DNA of 60,484 bases from Streptomyces beihaiensis (GCF_026274175.1 NZ_JAPHNL010000190.1:1-60484), one strand, 5' to 3'; numbered from the stretch's first letter, positions 23,665-32,304 are shown. Numbers and translations are program-made. Notes: generated by a model from the letters alone, not told the origin.

Positions 23665-24258
23665 TTGACTGCCGATGACGACGAGGGAGCGCGCCCGACG
23701 GGGGAAAGTCCACCGGGCCTTCCCCGCCCCTGGCTCGTTGACCAGCACAGACGACACGGCGAACAGGGCGTCGGTGAGAGCAGGGAGAGGGAGACGGCGG
23801 TAGCGGTCGCCTCGGAGGTCCGGGCCGCACAGCGGCGGATCGTCAGCACGATCAACGCGTCCGGGAGGCTGAACGCCGACGGGCCGGCCCTGTGGCGGGA
23901 GGTCGACTGCGGCAAGTGGAAGGCCACTGCGGCCGACATCAGCCGGGGCCTGGACCTCCTCCAGGTCCCGCACACCATCGTGACGGCCTTCCGCTTCCCG
24001 CTCGCCGCCTCCTACAGCAAGGCCATGCGCGAGGGCGAGGAGGTCCTCATCCTGCGCAAAAACCTGGTCCACCTGGTGCCGTGGATGCCCTCGATGGAGG
24101 AGACCGTCGCGACATACCCGAGGACGCCCCGCACAGGGCACGGGACAGTCCGTGATGCGGATCTACCCGGGCCCGCGCCGGCGCCTTGCCCGACGGTCAG
24201 ACAGTGCGCAGTCGAGGGGGCTCGGGCTGCTCCGGCTCGACCTCCGCAACGACCGTGA
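23665..24258 (+). CDS. Hypothetical protein, possibly frameshifted remnant
   Basis: The central part (residues about 50-155) has strong third-position GC and reads like a folded protein: SEVRAAQRRIVSTINASGRL, KWKATAADISRGLDLLQVPH, SKAMREGEEVLILRKNLVHL and VPWMPSMEETVATYP. The first 45 and last 40 residues look random. A one-base shift near 24110 would end the protein at 24155 (DIPEDAPHRARDSP). It is therefore probably a relic. It overlaps the minus-strand gene tail at 24197. No family was recognised. Confidence 0.4.
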   Translation: MTADDDEGARPTGESPPGLPRPWLVDQHRRHGEQGVGESRERETAVAVASEVRAAQRRIVSTINASGRLNADGPALWREVDCGKWKATAADISRGLDLLQVPHTIVTAFRFPLAASYSKAMREGEEVLILRKNLVHLVPWMPSMEETVATYPRTPRTGHGTVRDADLPGPAPAPCPTVRQCAVEGARAAPARPPQRP

Positions 24259-24571
24259 GGGGAACGGGAGTCTCGGCGTCGGTAGTGTCCTCCGCCCGGC
24301 GGCGCAGCTTCGACTTAAGACTGGTCAGCCCGCTCTTGACATGCGGCGTGACCTTCACCGCGGCGGCGGCCCCCAGCGCGACGCCCGCGCCGAGGATCAC
24401 CAGGGCAGTCTTGGTCCCGTCGAACAGCACGGCGTGCGTGACGAGCGCGTTGTCGTCATCCCGCGCCAGCGGGCTCTCTCCGCCTGGAGTGCTCGACTTC
24501 GAGAAGTGTGTGTCGGAGGGACGCCTCGTCAGCATCAGTTCCCAGGTCCAGTCACCCCGGTTGAAGTCCAT
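24197..24571 (-). CDS. Small membrane-anchored hypothetical protein
   Basis: A 124-residue protein from ATG 24571. The N-terminal 45 residues are polar (DFNRGDWTWELMLTRRPSD). One hydrophobic helix, TALVILGAGVALGAAAAVKV, spans residues about 66-85. It is followed by a basic stretch (SLKSKLRRRAED) and an acidic/Pro tail (VEPEQPEPPRLRTV). The basic side suggests the C-terminus stays in the cytoplasm. It is divergent from the DUF4440 gene. The function is unknown. Confidence 0.6.
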   Translation of the reverse strand: MDFNRGDWTWELMLTRRPSDTHFSKSSTPGGESPLARDDDNALVTHAVLFDGTKTALVILGAGVALGAAAAVKVTPHVKSGLTSLKSKLRRRAEDTTDAETPVPLTVVAEVEPEQPEPPRLRTV

Positions 24572-24692
24572 GACGCAACTGTAGAGGCGACCAGGCACGC
24601 CGCGGCCCGGAATGCCGGGTTCTCCACTTTGGTCAACGGACGGATCCCGAAGACCCTTTGCCCAGGGCTCCGGGGCGGGAGAGGATGCGTCC

Positions 24693-25085
24693 GTGATCGA
24701 CACGACTGAGAACCCCGAGGAACAGGCCGCAATAGCCGCGGCGAAGGACGGTGAACTGCGCCTGCACGACACCGCCGTCCGCGCCTCCGCCGTCGGCGTC
24801 CGGCTGTTCGACCCCGAGTTCGTCGAGGTCGGCGCCTCCGGGCGGCGCTGGACGTACGAGGAGATGGTCGCGGCCCTGCCCACCCTGCACGGCGGAGCGG
24901 ACAGCCCGCGCATTGAGACCTCCGGCATGCGCGGGGTGCTCCTCGCCCCGGACCTCGTGCACCTGACGTACGAGAGCGTCATCGCCGGCCGCCGGGCCCG
25001 CCGCAGCTCCCTGTGGCGCAAGGGCGAGGGCGACACCGGATGGCGGCTCTACTACCACCAGGGCACCCCCGTCCCCGAGGGCTGA
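24693..25085 (+). CDS. DUF4440 / NTF2-like protein
   Basis: A 130-residue protein from GTG 24693, preceded by GGGAGAGGA. It has the small cone-shaped NTF2-like fold: AAAKDGELRLHDTAVRASAV (helices 1-2), LFDPEFVEVGASGRRWTYEE (the 'xDPxFxExGxSGRxW' signature of DUF4440), GVLLAPDLVHLTYESVI, and a last strand with RRSSLWRK and GWRLYYHQGTPV. Members serve as ligand-binding or isomerase-like proteins; no specific role can be given. Confidence 0.85.
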   Translation: MIDTTENPEEQAAIAAAKDGELRLHDTAVRASAVGVRLFDPEFVEVGASGRRWTYEEMVAALPTLHGGADSPRIETSGMRGVLLAPDLVHLTYESVIAGRRARRSSLWRKGEGDTGWRLYYHQGTPVPEG

Positions 25086-25098
25086 ACCGTCCCCGGCT

Positions 25099-25614
25099 CT
25101 ACTCCTGAACGAAGTCGTAGACGGCCCGTTGAGGGTCGGTTTTGGCGATGAGCCCGTCCGCGCACAGGTCGCGCAGGATTTGCCGGACACGTTTCTCCGC
25201 CGCCCGTTGGTCTTCCCACGTGTGACCGTGGTCGCCCAGAGCCTTGACGGCACGCTGCGGATCCCAGGCGCCGCCGAGGGCGCGAATCGCCTGGGCGAGG
25301 ACATGCCGGTCGGGATGATCCTTCTTGCGGTGGTTGGCGATGCTGGCAGGGGCGCCGCTGTAGTTGCAGTCGGCGCACTTCTCCCACGAGCAGTCCGGAT
25401 CGGTGACGGCGGCGTGGCGTACGGAATGGTGCGAGCCGAAGCCGTGAGCGTGGAGCAGTTGAGCGACGGACCCGTCGTACTTGAGGGCCATGAGCGCTGC
25501 TTCGGCGATTTTGTCGTGGCCGGCGGCGAAGAACTTGCCCAGGCCGACGTCCTTCCCGCAGCCGCACCAGCACTTGCCGGTCGGGATGAGGCGAGGCTTC
25601 TCGTTGCCTGACAT
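25099..25614 (-). CDS. Zinc-finger-like plasmid protein with upstream operators
   Basis: A 171-residue protein from ATG 25614. The N-terminus has CWCGCGKDVGLGKFFAAGHD, a compact Cys/His cluster, followed by helices EAALMALKYDG and LLHAHGF. A second cluster, CSWEKCADCNYSG...HRKKDH (residues about 85-107), resembles a C2H2 finger. A C-terminal winged segment (EKRVRQILRDLCADGLIAKT) follows. It looks like a DNA-binding protein. Its promoter region carries CCAAGG-type repeats (25616-25676), so it may bind them and autoregulate. The family was not recognised by name. Confidence 0.65.
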   Translation of the reverse strand: MSGNEKPRLIPTGKCWCGCGKDVGLGKFFAAGHDKIAEAALMALKYDGSVAQLLHAHGFGSHHSVRHAAVTDPDCSWEKCADCNYSGAPASIANHRKKDHPDRHVLAQAIRALGGAWDPQRAVKALGDHGHTWEDQRAAEKRVRQILRDLCADGLIAKTDPQRAVYDFVQE

Positions 25615-25615
25615 G

Positions 25616-25676
25616 AACCCAAGGTAGCAACCCTTGGGTTGGAGCCAAGAGATAAATCCAAGGATGCCATCCAAGG
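25616..25676 (-). promoter_or_regulatory. CCAAGG operator cluster
   Basis: AACCCAAG (25616-25623) and CTTGGGTT (25633-25640) are perfect 8-bp inverted arms around a 9-nt spacer. Two direct ATCCAAGG copies follow at 25656 and 25669, 13 bp apart. The cluster starts 1 bp upstream of the zinc-finger-like gene, so bound protein would block its transcription or translation. Confidence 0.6.
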
Positions 25677-25732
25677 GTTGCGTCGGGCGCGAGCAGGCGT
25701 ACAGCCGCAGGCCGACTTCTTGCACAGCAGGG

Positions 25733-26411
25733 TCAGCGGCGCGCATCGCCGGGGGCGAGCAGGCTGGTCAGCTCAGAGATCGCCTCGGGGGACGGCTTGA
25801 AGTACCGGCGGACGTTCTCCGGCTTCTTGTGCCGGGACTTGGCCATCAGCATCAGCAGGAAGGCGCCCTGCTCCCCGAGGTGGGTGAGGGCGGAATGGCG
25901 GTACCCGTGCAGGTCCCAGCCCGTCCCTGGTCCGCGCACGGCGGTGTGCTCATCGAGCGGGGCGCGGGCCTGGCCGTAGGAGAGGCGGGCCGGCCACAGC
26001 GTCTTCTTCCCGCAGGTGGACCTCACGCCGGGCGATGAGCCGGTCCACGGCCATCTTCGAGCGGGCCGGGGGCCCGGAGTCCGGCACTGCCAGCCGCTTC
26101 GTCCAGGCCGGGACCGCCGGCCGTCATACCCGTACGACTCGCACCGGCCCAGCCACGACAGCACCGCCGCCCGGCGCGCGTTCCAGGTGTTGGACCGCCG
26201 CGGTGCCCCACAGCAGTTCCAGGGCCTCGCCGACCTCGTCGTCCGCGACCGACCCGAGCGGGCGGGTCTCTCCGATCCGCTCAGCGGTCTTGCCGACGCC
26301 GGTCGACCAGCTGCGGGCCGTGTTCGGGTTGCGGAGCGAGTCGAGGAAGGCACCAGCCGCCGCGCGGACGGTCAACGCCTTCCCGGCCGCCGGCTGCACG
26401 ACGGTGGGCAC
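25733..26411 (-). pseudogene. Tyrosine recombinase (integrase), multiply frameshifted
   Basis: The C-terminal catalytic part is clear: [20 protein letters not shown] then [20 protein letters not shown], with box II H-x-x-R and a helix carrying the expected nearby catalytic residues. The N-terminal core-binding piece lies in another frame ([40 protein letters not shown]). The middle ([20 protein letters not shown]) is in the first frame but soon lost. At least two frameshifts separate the pieces. It is a dead integrase from an integrative element. Confidence 0.8.
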
Positions 26412-26580
26412 CGCTTCCCCCTTGCCGCAGATAACAGGGCCGCTTCATGTACGGCCCCGAAAACGTCACCGCAGGTGACGAACCAAGCTGCCGCAGATAC
26501 TAGGGCGTTGTCTGTAGGACGACTTCAGACGAGTCCAGTCGCCGACGCTCCGTCAGCCGCCCACCAGGGCCGACAGATCC

Positions 26581-26617
26581 TTAGCGCCGGATTTCGTTCG
26601 GATGTTCCTCAACCCCC
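26581..26617 (-). repeat. 37-bp repeat, copy 2
   Basis: Inverted relative to 21250-21286 with 2 mismatches. On the minus strand it encodes GLRNIRTKSGAKDLSALVGG with stop at 26553. The 5.3 kb between the copies holds the Tn3 relic, ArsR-MFS and the dead integrase, so the pair may bracket a past insertion or inversion. Confidence 0.6.
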
Positions 26618-26643
26618 GACCACAGGCGGCCGAGGCCGGGGCG

Positions 26644-27273
26644 TCAAAAGCCGCCGAGCCCGTCCTCCCGTACCCGCGCGGCCAGGTCGGTCTTCGTGTA
26701 TGCGGGTCGACGGGCCTGCTGGTACTTGGCCTTCACCCGGTCGAGGTAGTCCTTCGCCGTGTTCGCGCTGATCCCGGCGCGCCGCGCGGTGGCCTTCAGG
26801 GTGAGACCCGAGGCGTAGTCCACGAGCACCTGAAGTTCCTTCGGCGACAGCCGGGGCCGGGCCGGGTCGGCGTCGTGCGCGCAGGCGAAGGCCATCTCGG
26901 GTGAGTGCGCGGTCCCGCTGGCGGCGATCTCCTCGACCGCCGCCACCAGGGTCTTCAGGTCGTTGTCCTTGGTCAGATAGCCGCCGGCCCCCGCCGACAC
27001 GGCCGACAGGATCCGCGACCGGTCCGGCACCGAGCTGATCACGAGCACCCGGCAGCCCGCCGCACGCAGCCGCCCTATGTTGTCGACGGGCCGCGAACCG
27101 TCCTTGAGCACCAGGTCCAGCAGGACGACGTCCACCGGCTCAGGCATCACAGCCAGCAACTCGTCCACGGTCGCCACCGAGGCGGTGAGCCGCAGGCTCG
27201 ACACGCCGCCGAACCAGGATCCCAGACCGTCGAGCAGCATCCGGTCGTCGTCCACGACCGCGACGGTGATCAC
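26644..27273 (-). CDS. NarL/LuxR-family response regulator
   Basis: A 209-residue protein. The receiver domain (1-120) has the acidic pair AVVDDDRM, phosphoacceptor Asp in VDVVLLDLVLKDG and conserved Lys in GAGGYLTKDND. The C-terminal LuxR HTH is LSPKELQVLVDYASGLTLKA then TARRAGISANTAKDYLDRVK. The start is GTG 27273, overlapping the kinase stop by 4 bp (GTGA). It is the partner of the kinase at 27270-28652. The target genes are unknown. Confidence 0.9.
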   Translation of the reverse strand: MITVAVVDDDRMLLDGLGSWFGGVSSLRLTASVATVDELLAVMPEPVDVVLLDLVLKDGSRPVDNIGRLRAAGCRVLVISSVPDRSRILSAVSAGAGGYLTKDNDLKTLVAAVEEIAASGTAHSPEMAFACAHDADPARPRLSPKELQVLVDYASGLTLKATARRAGISANTAKDYLDRVKAKYQQARRPAYTKTDLAARVREDGLGGF

Positions 27274-28652
27274 GCGGGCCACCTCAACTCGACTCGGGTG
27301 CCTTCCTCCGGCATGCTCTCCACCTGCGCCGCCCCGCCTGCCTCCGCCAGCCGGCCGGCGATCGAACTGCGCAGGCCGACCCCGGGCACCACCCGTCGGG
27401 GATCGAACCCTGTGCCGCGGTCGACGACAGTGACCAGCAGCCCGTCGGCGCTGCCCGCGGCGGTCAGGTAGGCGCGGGACGTACCGGCGTGCCGGCGTAC
27501 GTTGTTCAGCGCCTCGGTGACCGCATCGCTCACCGCCGTGGCCACCTCGGGCGGCACCTCGGGGAGGGCCTGGTACTGGGCGCTGACCCTCAGTCCCAGA
27601 CCCTCGGCGAACCGGACCGCACGCTCCAGGGCGGTCCCCAGGCCCGGGCCTGGCCCTTCGTCGGCACCGCGCTGGACCAGACGGCGCAGATAAGCCGCCT
27701 CGTGCGCGCACCGCTCGCGCACCTCGGGACTGTTGGCGTCCACGCCCCCGCCCGCGAGGGCGGTGAGGGTCGCCAGCACGGTGTCGTGCAGCGCCCGGTG
27801 GTGGGCCAGCCGCTCGGCGTCCCGGGCCCGGCGTGCCTCCGTCTCCAGCGCCCGCGCGTTGGCCGCGTCGAGCAGCCGGCCTTGCCGGCACAGGTAGCGC
27901 CAGAACACCCAGGCCATGACGCCGGAGGACACCAGTGAGATGAGATGGCTGCCGAGGATCGACGGACTGACATGTATCAGTGCGCACAGCACCAGCGGTG
28001 ACGCACCCATGAGCAGCACCGCCCCGACGATCTCCACGCCCCCCAGGGCCACTCCGGCCGCCGCCGACGAGGAGGTACCGAGCAGGATCACCCAGCCGAA
28101 AGAGTCGAGCTCCACCGGTCCGCCCCAGACCACCGCGACGACCGGAAGCCCCGCCCCCACCAGTACGACATCGGCCCACACTCTCGCGGCGGAGAACCGG
28201 CCGCTTCGGACCGCATGCCCCCACACCAGCACGCTGCACACGACAGCGATGCCCAGCATCAGCCAGTCCACCGGCCGATCGGACACCGGCCGCTGCACCG
28301 CGAACACGGCGATCACCACATGGCTGGCCCGGTAGAGGAGCGTGGCGAGAATCATGAACGAGCGCGCCCGCTGCTCCCCCCTTCCCGCCCCCCAGTCCAC
28401 GCCCCTTCCGAAAGCCGCGCGGGTCCACGGCCCGGCCCCCGCCTCACCCGCACCACCCACCTCACCCGCCCTGTGGGCGGAGCCGGCATCAGGATCGGGG
28501 CCCGAATCGGGGATGGCGCCGCAATCGGCGGCCCCGCTCTGGGCGTCCCCGGGCGGGGCATCGCCCGGTGAGGCATCGCCGGTTCCGGATGTGGCAGGCG
28601 CGTCGAAGCCCGGACCGACGTTCATCGCTCCCCCATACGCCCCAGACATCAC
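27270..28652 (-). CDS. NarL-type sensor histidine kinase
   Basis: A 460-residue protein. The first ~85 residues are Gly/Ala/Pro/Asp-rich and disordered, rare in kinases. About six membrane helices follow (residues 95-250: LATLLYRASHVVIAVFAV, LMLGIAVVCSVLVWGHAV and others). The HisKA_3 box is RALHDTVLATLTAL with the phosphorylated His in HDT. The HATPase domain has EALNNVRRHAG (N box) and VVDRGTGFDP (G1), ending in VGLRSSIAGRLAEAGG. The sensor is an integral membrane module without a large outer loop, so the signal is probably in or near the membrane. Confidence 0.9.
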   Translation of the reverse strand: MMSGAYGGAMNVGPGFDAPATSGTGDASPGDAPPGDAQSGAADCGAIPDSGPDPDAGSAHRAGEVGGAGEAGAGPWTRAAFGRGVDWGAGRGEQRARSFMILATLLYRASHVVIAVFAVQRPVSDRPVDWLMLGIAVVCSVLVWGHAVRSGRFSAARVWADVVLVGAGLPVVAVVWGGPVELDSFGWVILLGTSSSAAAGVALGGVEIVGAVLLMGASPLVLCALIHVSPSILGSHLISLVSSGVMAWVFWRYLCRQGRLLDAANARALETEARRARDAERLAHHRALHDTVLATLTALAGGGVDANSPEVRERCAHEAAYLRRLVQRGADEGPGPGLGTALERAVRFAEGLGLRVSAQYQALPEVPPEVATAVSDAVTEALNNVRRHAGTSRAYLTAAGSADGLLVTVVDRGTGFDPRRVVPGVGLRSSIAGRLAEAGGAAQVESMPEEGTRVELRWPA

Positions 28653-29421
28653 ATCCCGCTCTCACTTCACGAGATCGCCGCGATTCGACGGGACACTACC
28701 CGTCCCACACCTGACCTCCACATAAAATCCTCAAGAAACCGACCGAGGCCCCCGCGGCGGTCTGCCAAGCCGGGGCGGGTTCACCACATGAGCGCTGCAA
28801 CGGCCACGCGGTCGTGTCCGCGAGTCACGTCGACACGTACGGACCGGTCACGTACGGACCGGTCATGCCGACTGTCCTGGGCAGCCGCCCCGGTCCGGCG
28901 GCGCAGCAGTCGGCGGCGCCACGCCGACGACCGCCCGCCTACGCCCATAGCCTGCGCTTTCGTCCCCAGCGCACCGCAAGCCGCAGACACTGGCGTCACG
29001 TCCTGTGCTTCCCGGGCGCCTGCGCCCCATCCCGAAGCCGTCAACGTGGGGGAAGCACCGCCTCTCACGGTGACGCCCAGACGGCTGTCGAAGCACTGCT
29101 CCACGCCGGGTTCCGGCTCAGCCTCCGTGGTCGGCCACGCTGAGTGGAATGACGGCCGAGCACTCATGGGCGGCTCGGCAACGTACACCGAAAGCCGGCT
29201 GACGGCAGCGGGGTTGGTCGACAGCTCCGGTCGTGGAAGAGGGCGTGTTCCGGTTGAGGGAGCTGACGCGCAGTGCACCGATGCGGGCGCCTCGTGCCCG
29301 AGCGCGGACGCCGCGGTGACGGCCCACGTGCAGGCGGCGGGGGCCCGGCACCGAGCCCCCGCCTTCTCCGGGTCGACGAGCGGCTTCCAACCGCCGATCC
29401 GGACCGCCGGAAGGCTCGTCG
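28653..29421. other. Gene-less stretch between kinase and glycosidase
   Basis: Several long frames cross it, but none keeps a GC3 bias or resembles a family. ACGTACGGACCGGTC occurs twice in tandem at about 28835-28864. Nothing else is noted. Confidence 0.5.
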
Positions 29422-30888
29422 TCAGCCGGCAGCGGTGATGCGCCACTGTTGGTTGGTGCTGTTGGTGTCGCTGTACTGGCCAAGGCCGGCGCCGGTCGTG
29501 GTACGGCCCATGCCGTCGACGTACAGGCCCGTGGCACGGTTCTTGATGCGCACGTTGTTGGCATCGGTCAGGACGGACCATTGCTGGTTGGCGCTGTTGG
29601 TGTCCGCGTACTGGCCAACGGCGGATCCGTTGGACGTGCGGCCTTCCCCGTCGAGGTAGAGCCCGGTGGCTCGGTTCTTGAACCGCACATAGCCGCCGTC
29701 GTTCTCAATGGTCCACTGCTCGTCGTGACGGCCGGTGTCGTCGGTCCACTGGTCGGCGTCGGACCCGTTGGACGTGCGGCCGTCGCCATCGAGATACAGG
29801 CCGGTGGCGGCGTTGACGATCCTGACGTACGTGCCGCCCCCGCCACCGATGCCCCACGCGTACCGCAGGCGGGTCAGACCGGTGGGGTTGACCAGGGACA
29901 GCTTGATGCCCGAACCGGTCCCGCTCTTCGACGTCATGCTGTACCAGTCGCCGTCGCGCAGCCCCGGCCAGTACACGCTGCCCACGCCGAGCGCGCGCAG
30001 TTCGCTGCTGACGCCCCGGATGTAATCGGCGAAGAACGAGCCGCTCGGGATGCTGTAGTCGATCGTGTCGTACTGGACGCCGTTCTTGGTCCCGGGGCTC
30101 ATCGGGCCGCCCCACTCCGTGGCGACGGTGCGGCTTGCGTAGGCACCGATGTAGCCGGCGATGTGGTTCGCCCAGTCGGTCTCGTCGTCGTAGCCGGCGA
30201 AGAACGAGTAGTCGTGCACCGCGAGCAGCGTGTTGTTCAGGCGGCTGTCGCCTCCGACGGCGGCGACGTTCTGTGCGTAGCCCGCGCCATCGAGGATCAC
30301 TCTGCCGCGCGGCACGCTGGAGTATCTGGCCAGCCAGTTGTCGTAGAAGTCGTCCAGGTCGGTCGTGCTGTAGCCGTACGGCTCGTTGATCACCTCGAAG
30401 TACGCGTTGGGGTTGCCGCCGTACTTGGCGACGACGGTGTCCCACATCTGGAAGAAGGCGCTCGTGGAAGAAGGCTTGCCGTTGGCGTAGGCCCAGTAGG
30501 CGAGAATCACCTTGCCCTTGGTGAGCGCGGTGTCGATGGCGCCGGTGTAGGTCGGCCAGTAGTCGGCGACGGTGGGCTCGTTGATCGGCATACGGACGGT
30601 GTCGGCACCGGTGATCGAGTACATCTGGCCGACCACCTGGTCGGCCACCGTGGATGCCGAGGCATACGTGTCCGATGAGCTGAGACCGGACGGGTGCAGC
30701 ACTCCGTTGACGAAGTTGTCCCGCTGGTCCGCCCAGTTCACTCCGTGGAACTGGCTCGTGGAGGCGTGCGCCCGGCCGGACCCGAGCGTCGTCACGGCTC
30801 CTGCCGCGAGCACGAAGACCGCCAGGATTCGACAGAGCATGAACAGTGTGGCGCGAGGGCGAGGTAGGGCTGAGTAGGGCGGTTTCAC
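29422..30888 (-). CDS. Secreted GH5-like glycosidase with ricin-type carbohydrate-binding domain
   Basis: A 488-residue protein. GTG 30888 is preferred because AAGGA lies 7 nt upstream. The N-terminal ~42 residues form a signal peptide (FMLCRILAVFVLAAGAV then AHAS). The catalytic part shows GVNWADQRDN, TVRMPINEP, the acid/base Glu in FEVINEPYG (about residue 169), AVHDYSFF, the nucleophile Glu in TVATEWGGPMSPG (about 258) and VYWPGLRDGDW. The last ~130 residues are a ricin-B trefoil with three QxW-type repeats (DEQWTIE, NQQWSVL, NQQWRIT). Substrate class: beta-linked polysaccharide such as cellulose or mannan; which one is not determined. Confidence 0.88.
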   Translation of the reverse strand: MKPPYSALPRPRATLFMLCRILAVFVLAAGAVTTLGSGRAHASTSQFHGVNWADQRDNFVNGVLHPSGLSSSDTYASASTVADQVVGQMYSITGADTVRMPINEPTVADYWPTYTGAIDTALTKGKVILAYWAYANGKPSSTSAFFQMWDTVVAKYGGNPNAYFEVINEPYGYSTTDLDDFYDNWLARYSSVPRGRVILDGAGYAQNVAAVGGDSRLNNTLLAVHDYSFFAGYDDETDWANHIAGYIGAYASRTVATEWGGPMSPGTKNGVQYDTIDYSIPSGSFFADYIRGVSSELRALGVGSVYWPGLRDGDWYSMTSKSGTGSGIKLSLVNPTGLTRLRYAWGIGGGGGTYVRIVNAATGLYLDGDGRTSNGSDADQWTDDTGRHDEQWTIENDGGYVRFKNRATGLYLDGEGRTSNGSAVGQYADTNSANQQWSVLTDANNVRIKNRATGLYVDGMGRTTTGAGLGQYSDTNSTNQQWRITAAG

Positions 30889-31238
30889 TGGCTCATCCTT
30901 CCTGCGGCTCTCCCGCACGTCGGCGCCCGCGATCCGGGGCCGGGGCGACGGACCGGCAGACGCTCCGCCGCGGCGAACCGACAAGTCTTCGGACGTTGGC
31001 GTGCTGACACCCGATCACGGGCGGAACCAGTGTCGGAGTCCGTGCAGGAACACGTGTACCGGTGCAGGTGCGCAAAGCGGCACGCGCCTCCCGTGAGGTC
31101 CCCGCTGAGCCATGTCAGCGAGCGCCGTGGCCGTCGGTCTGGTGGAGCGGGACGGCTGCAAAGCCTCTCCGAGGCACCTCACCAAGTCAACAGTTTGCGA
31201 CGAAAGCAATCACACTCGATCAGGGGTGGGGTGGCGCG
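30889..31238. other. Gene-less stretch
   Basis: No supported ORF between the glycosidase start and the AraC relic. It presumably contains the glycosidase promoter. No clear operator was seen. Confidence 0.45.
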
Positions 31239-31532
31239 TCAGGTCGTACCCCGCCGTGCCGCTTCGAGCGGCAGCATCCTGACGCGGACGTCCTTCTCCA
31301 GAACCCCGGTCCGCCAAGCAGGGCCAGGGTTCCTGGTCGCCGGCTTCCGGCGGAAGCCGGCGAACCGGCCCGGCGCCAATCTGACGGCCAGTCGACAGGA
31401 CTTCGGGGCCGGGGACAGCGCGGCGGCCGCAGCCATGTCGGCCACGGTGAGTGCCTCGACGTAGCGGGCGTCCGCGAGGTCTCGGGCACGGAGCAGATGA
31501 CGAGCGATCGGAACGTGGGCCACGGGCCCCAT
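31239..31532 (-). pseudogene. AraC-family regulator, N-terminal relic
   Basis: ATG 31532 gives VPIARHLLRARDLADARYVE then ALTVADMAAAAALSPA, the first helix-turn-helix of an AraC C-terminal domain found at the start of short Streptomyces AraC proteins. After about residue 45 the expected HFSRxFRxxFG is lost and the frame runs into random sequence (KSCRLAVRLAPGRFAGFRRK). The second half of the gene is missing. Confidence 0.65.
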
Positions 31533-31572
31533 TGTGCGGCCGTCGGCCCGTCGGCTCGTAGCGTGAGGCCAG

Positions 31573-31589
31573 TGGTACCATCGGTACCA
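31573..31589. promoter_or_regulatory. Palindromic operator at toxin-antitoxin start
   Basis: TGGTACC, spacer ATC, GGTACCA is a perfect inverted repeat whose last base is the A of the antitoxin ATG. No Shine-Dalgarno lies before the ATG, so the mRNA is probably leaderless. Antitoxin binding here would repress the operon directly. Confidence 0.75.
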
Positions 31590-31885
31590 TGGCGAAGCCT
31601 CCGAAAGCGTTGAACCTGAGGTTCCCCGACCCGGCGCAGCACGCGGCGATCGAAGCGGCGGCCCGGCAGGAGGGGATGAGCATGCAGGAGTACATCCTGT
31701 CGGCCGCCTACGCCCGTGCGACGGCCGTCGAGAGCGCGTTCCTGTCGGCGTTCGGGAAATCCAAGGAACGCAGCGGGGACGCCTTCCGCGCCGTCGACGA
31801 CCTGGACCCGGCTCCCGGGCAGCGGGAGGCCGAGAGGCGGGCCCTGCGTGACCTCGACGGGCGCGGACAGGGGCACGCCGCGTGA
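31589..31885 (+). CDS. Ribbon-helix-helix type antitoxin
   Basis: A 98-residue protein. Residues 5-50 fit a ribbon-helix-helix DNA-binding fold: strand ALNLRFPDPAQHAAIEAAAR then QEGMSMQEYILSAAYARA. The C-terminal half is charged (GKSKERSGDAFRAVDDLDPA, EAERRALRDL) and would wrap the toxin. ATG 31589 lies at the edge of the palindromic operator. Its stop overlaps the GTG of the Fic-like gene by 4 bp. It is the antitoxin and autorepressor of a type II pair. Confidence 0.82.
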   Translation: MAKPPKALNLRFPDPAQHAAIEAAARQEGMSMQEYILSAAYARATAVESAFLSAFGKSKERSGDAFRAVDDLDPAPGQREAERRALRDLDGRGQGHAA

Positions 31886-32268
31886 CCCAGCCCGATCCCG
31901 AGCATCCGCTCGAGGTGACCTTCCTGCTGCACGCCGCCGAGCTCCTGGACGGGGACCCGCAGGTCGACGACTACGGCCCGCTGTACGCGGCGGTCGCCCG
32001 GGTCAACGCGCGGGCTCTGGAGCACGACATCTACGGGAGCCTCAACCTCAAGGCGGCGGCGCTCCTGCACACGCTGGCACGGCTGCCCTGCCTCGAGCAC
32101 TCGAACGCCGCCTTCGCCTGGCATTCCGCCGAGGCATACCTGGCCGTGAACGGAAGACGTCTCGACTACCCCGTCGACGATGCCGTCGAGCTCGTACGCG
32201 ACGCGGCTTCGGGGACCGAGGGCGTGGCCGGCATCGCCCGCCGGCTGCGCGACTGGGCGGTCGGTTGA
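31882..32268 (+). CDS. Fic/Doc-like toxin component with altered active site
   Basis: A 128-residue protein. The fold matches Doc/Fic toxins: EVTFLLHAAELL, DYGPLYAAVARVNARALEHD, then IYGSLNLKAAALLHTLARLP. The active-site loop, normally HxFxxGNKR, reads CLEHSNAAFAW, so the catalytic His, Gly and Arg are replaced. AMPylation or phosphorylation activity is therefore doubtful unless another mechanism is used. It ends with ARRLRDWAVG. It is translationally coupled to the antitoxin. It is either a divergent family or an attenuated toxin. Confidence 0.75.
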   Translation: MTQPDPEHPLEVTFLLHAAELLDGDPQVDDYGPLYAAVARVNARALEHDIYGSLNLKAAALLHTLARLPCLEHSNAAFAWHSAEAYLAVNGRRLDYPVDDAVELVRDAASGTEGVAGIARRLRDWAVG

Positions 32269-32304
32269 ACAACCCGCGCCGGGCCCTTTCGTCCGCCGGT
32301 CGGA

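Noticed and set aside
28781-29581. Overlapping long frames between kinase and GH5 gene
   Set aside because: Neither strand shows third-position bias or family resemblance, and the frames run into the GH5 coding region.
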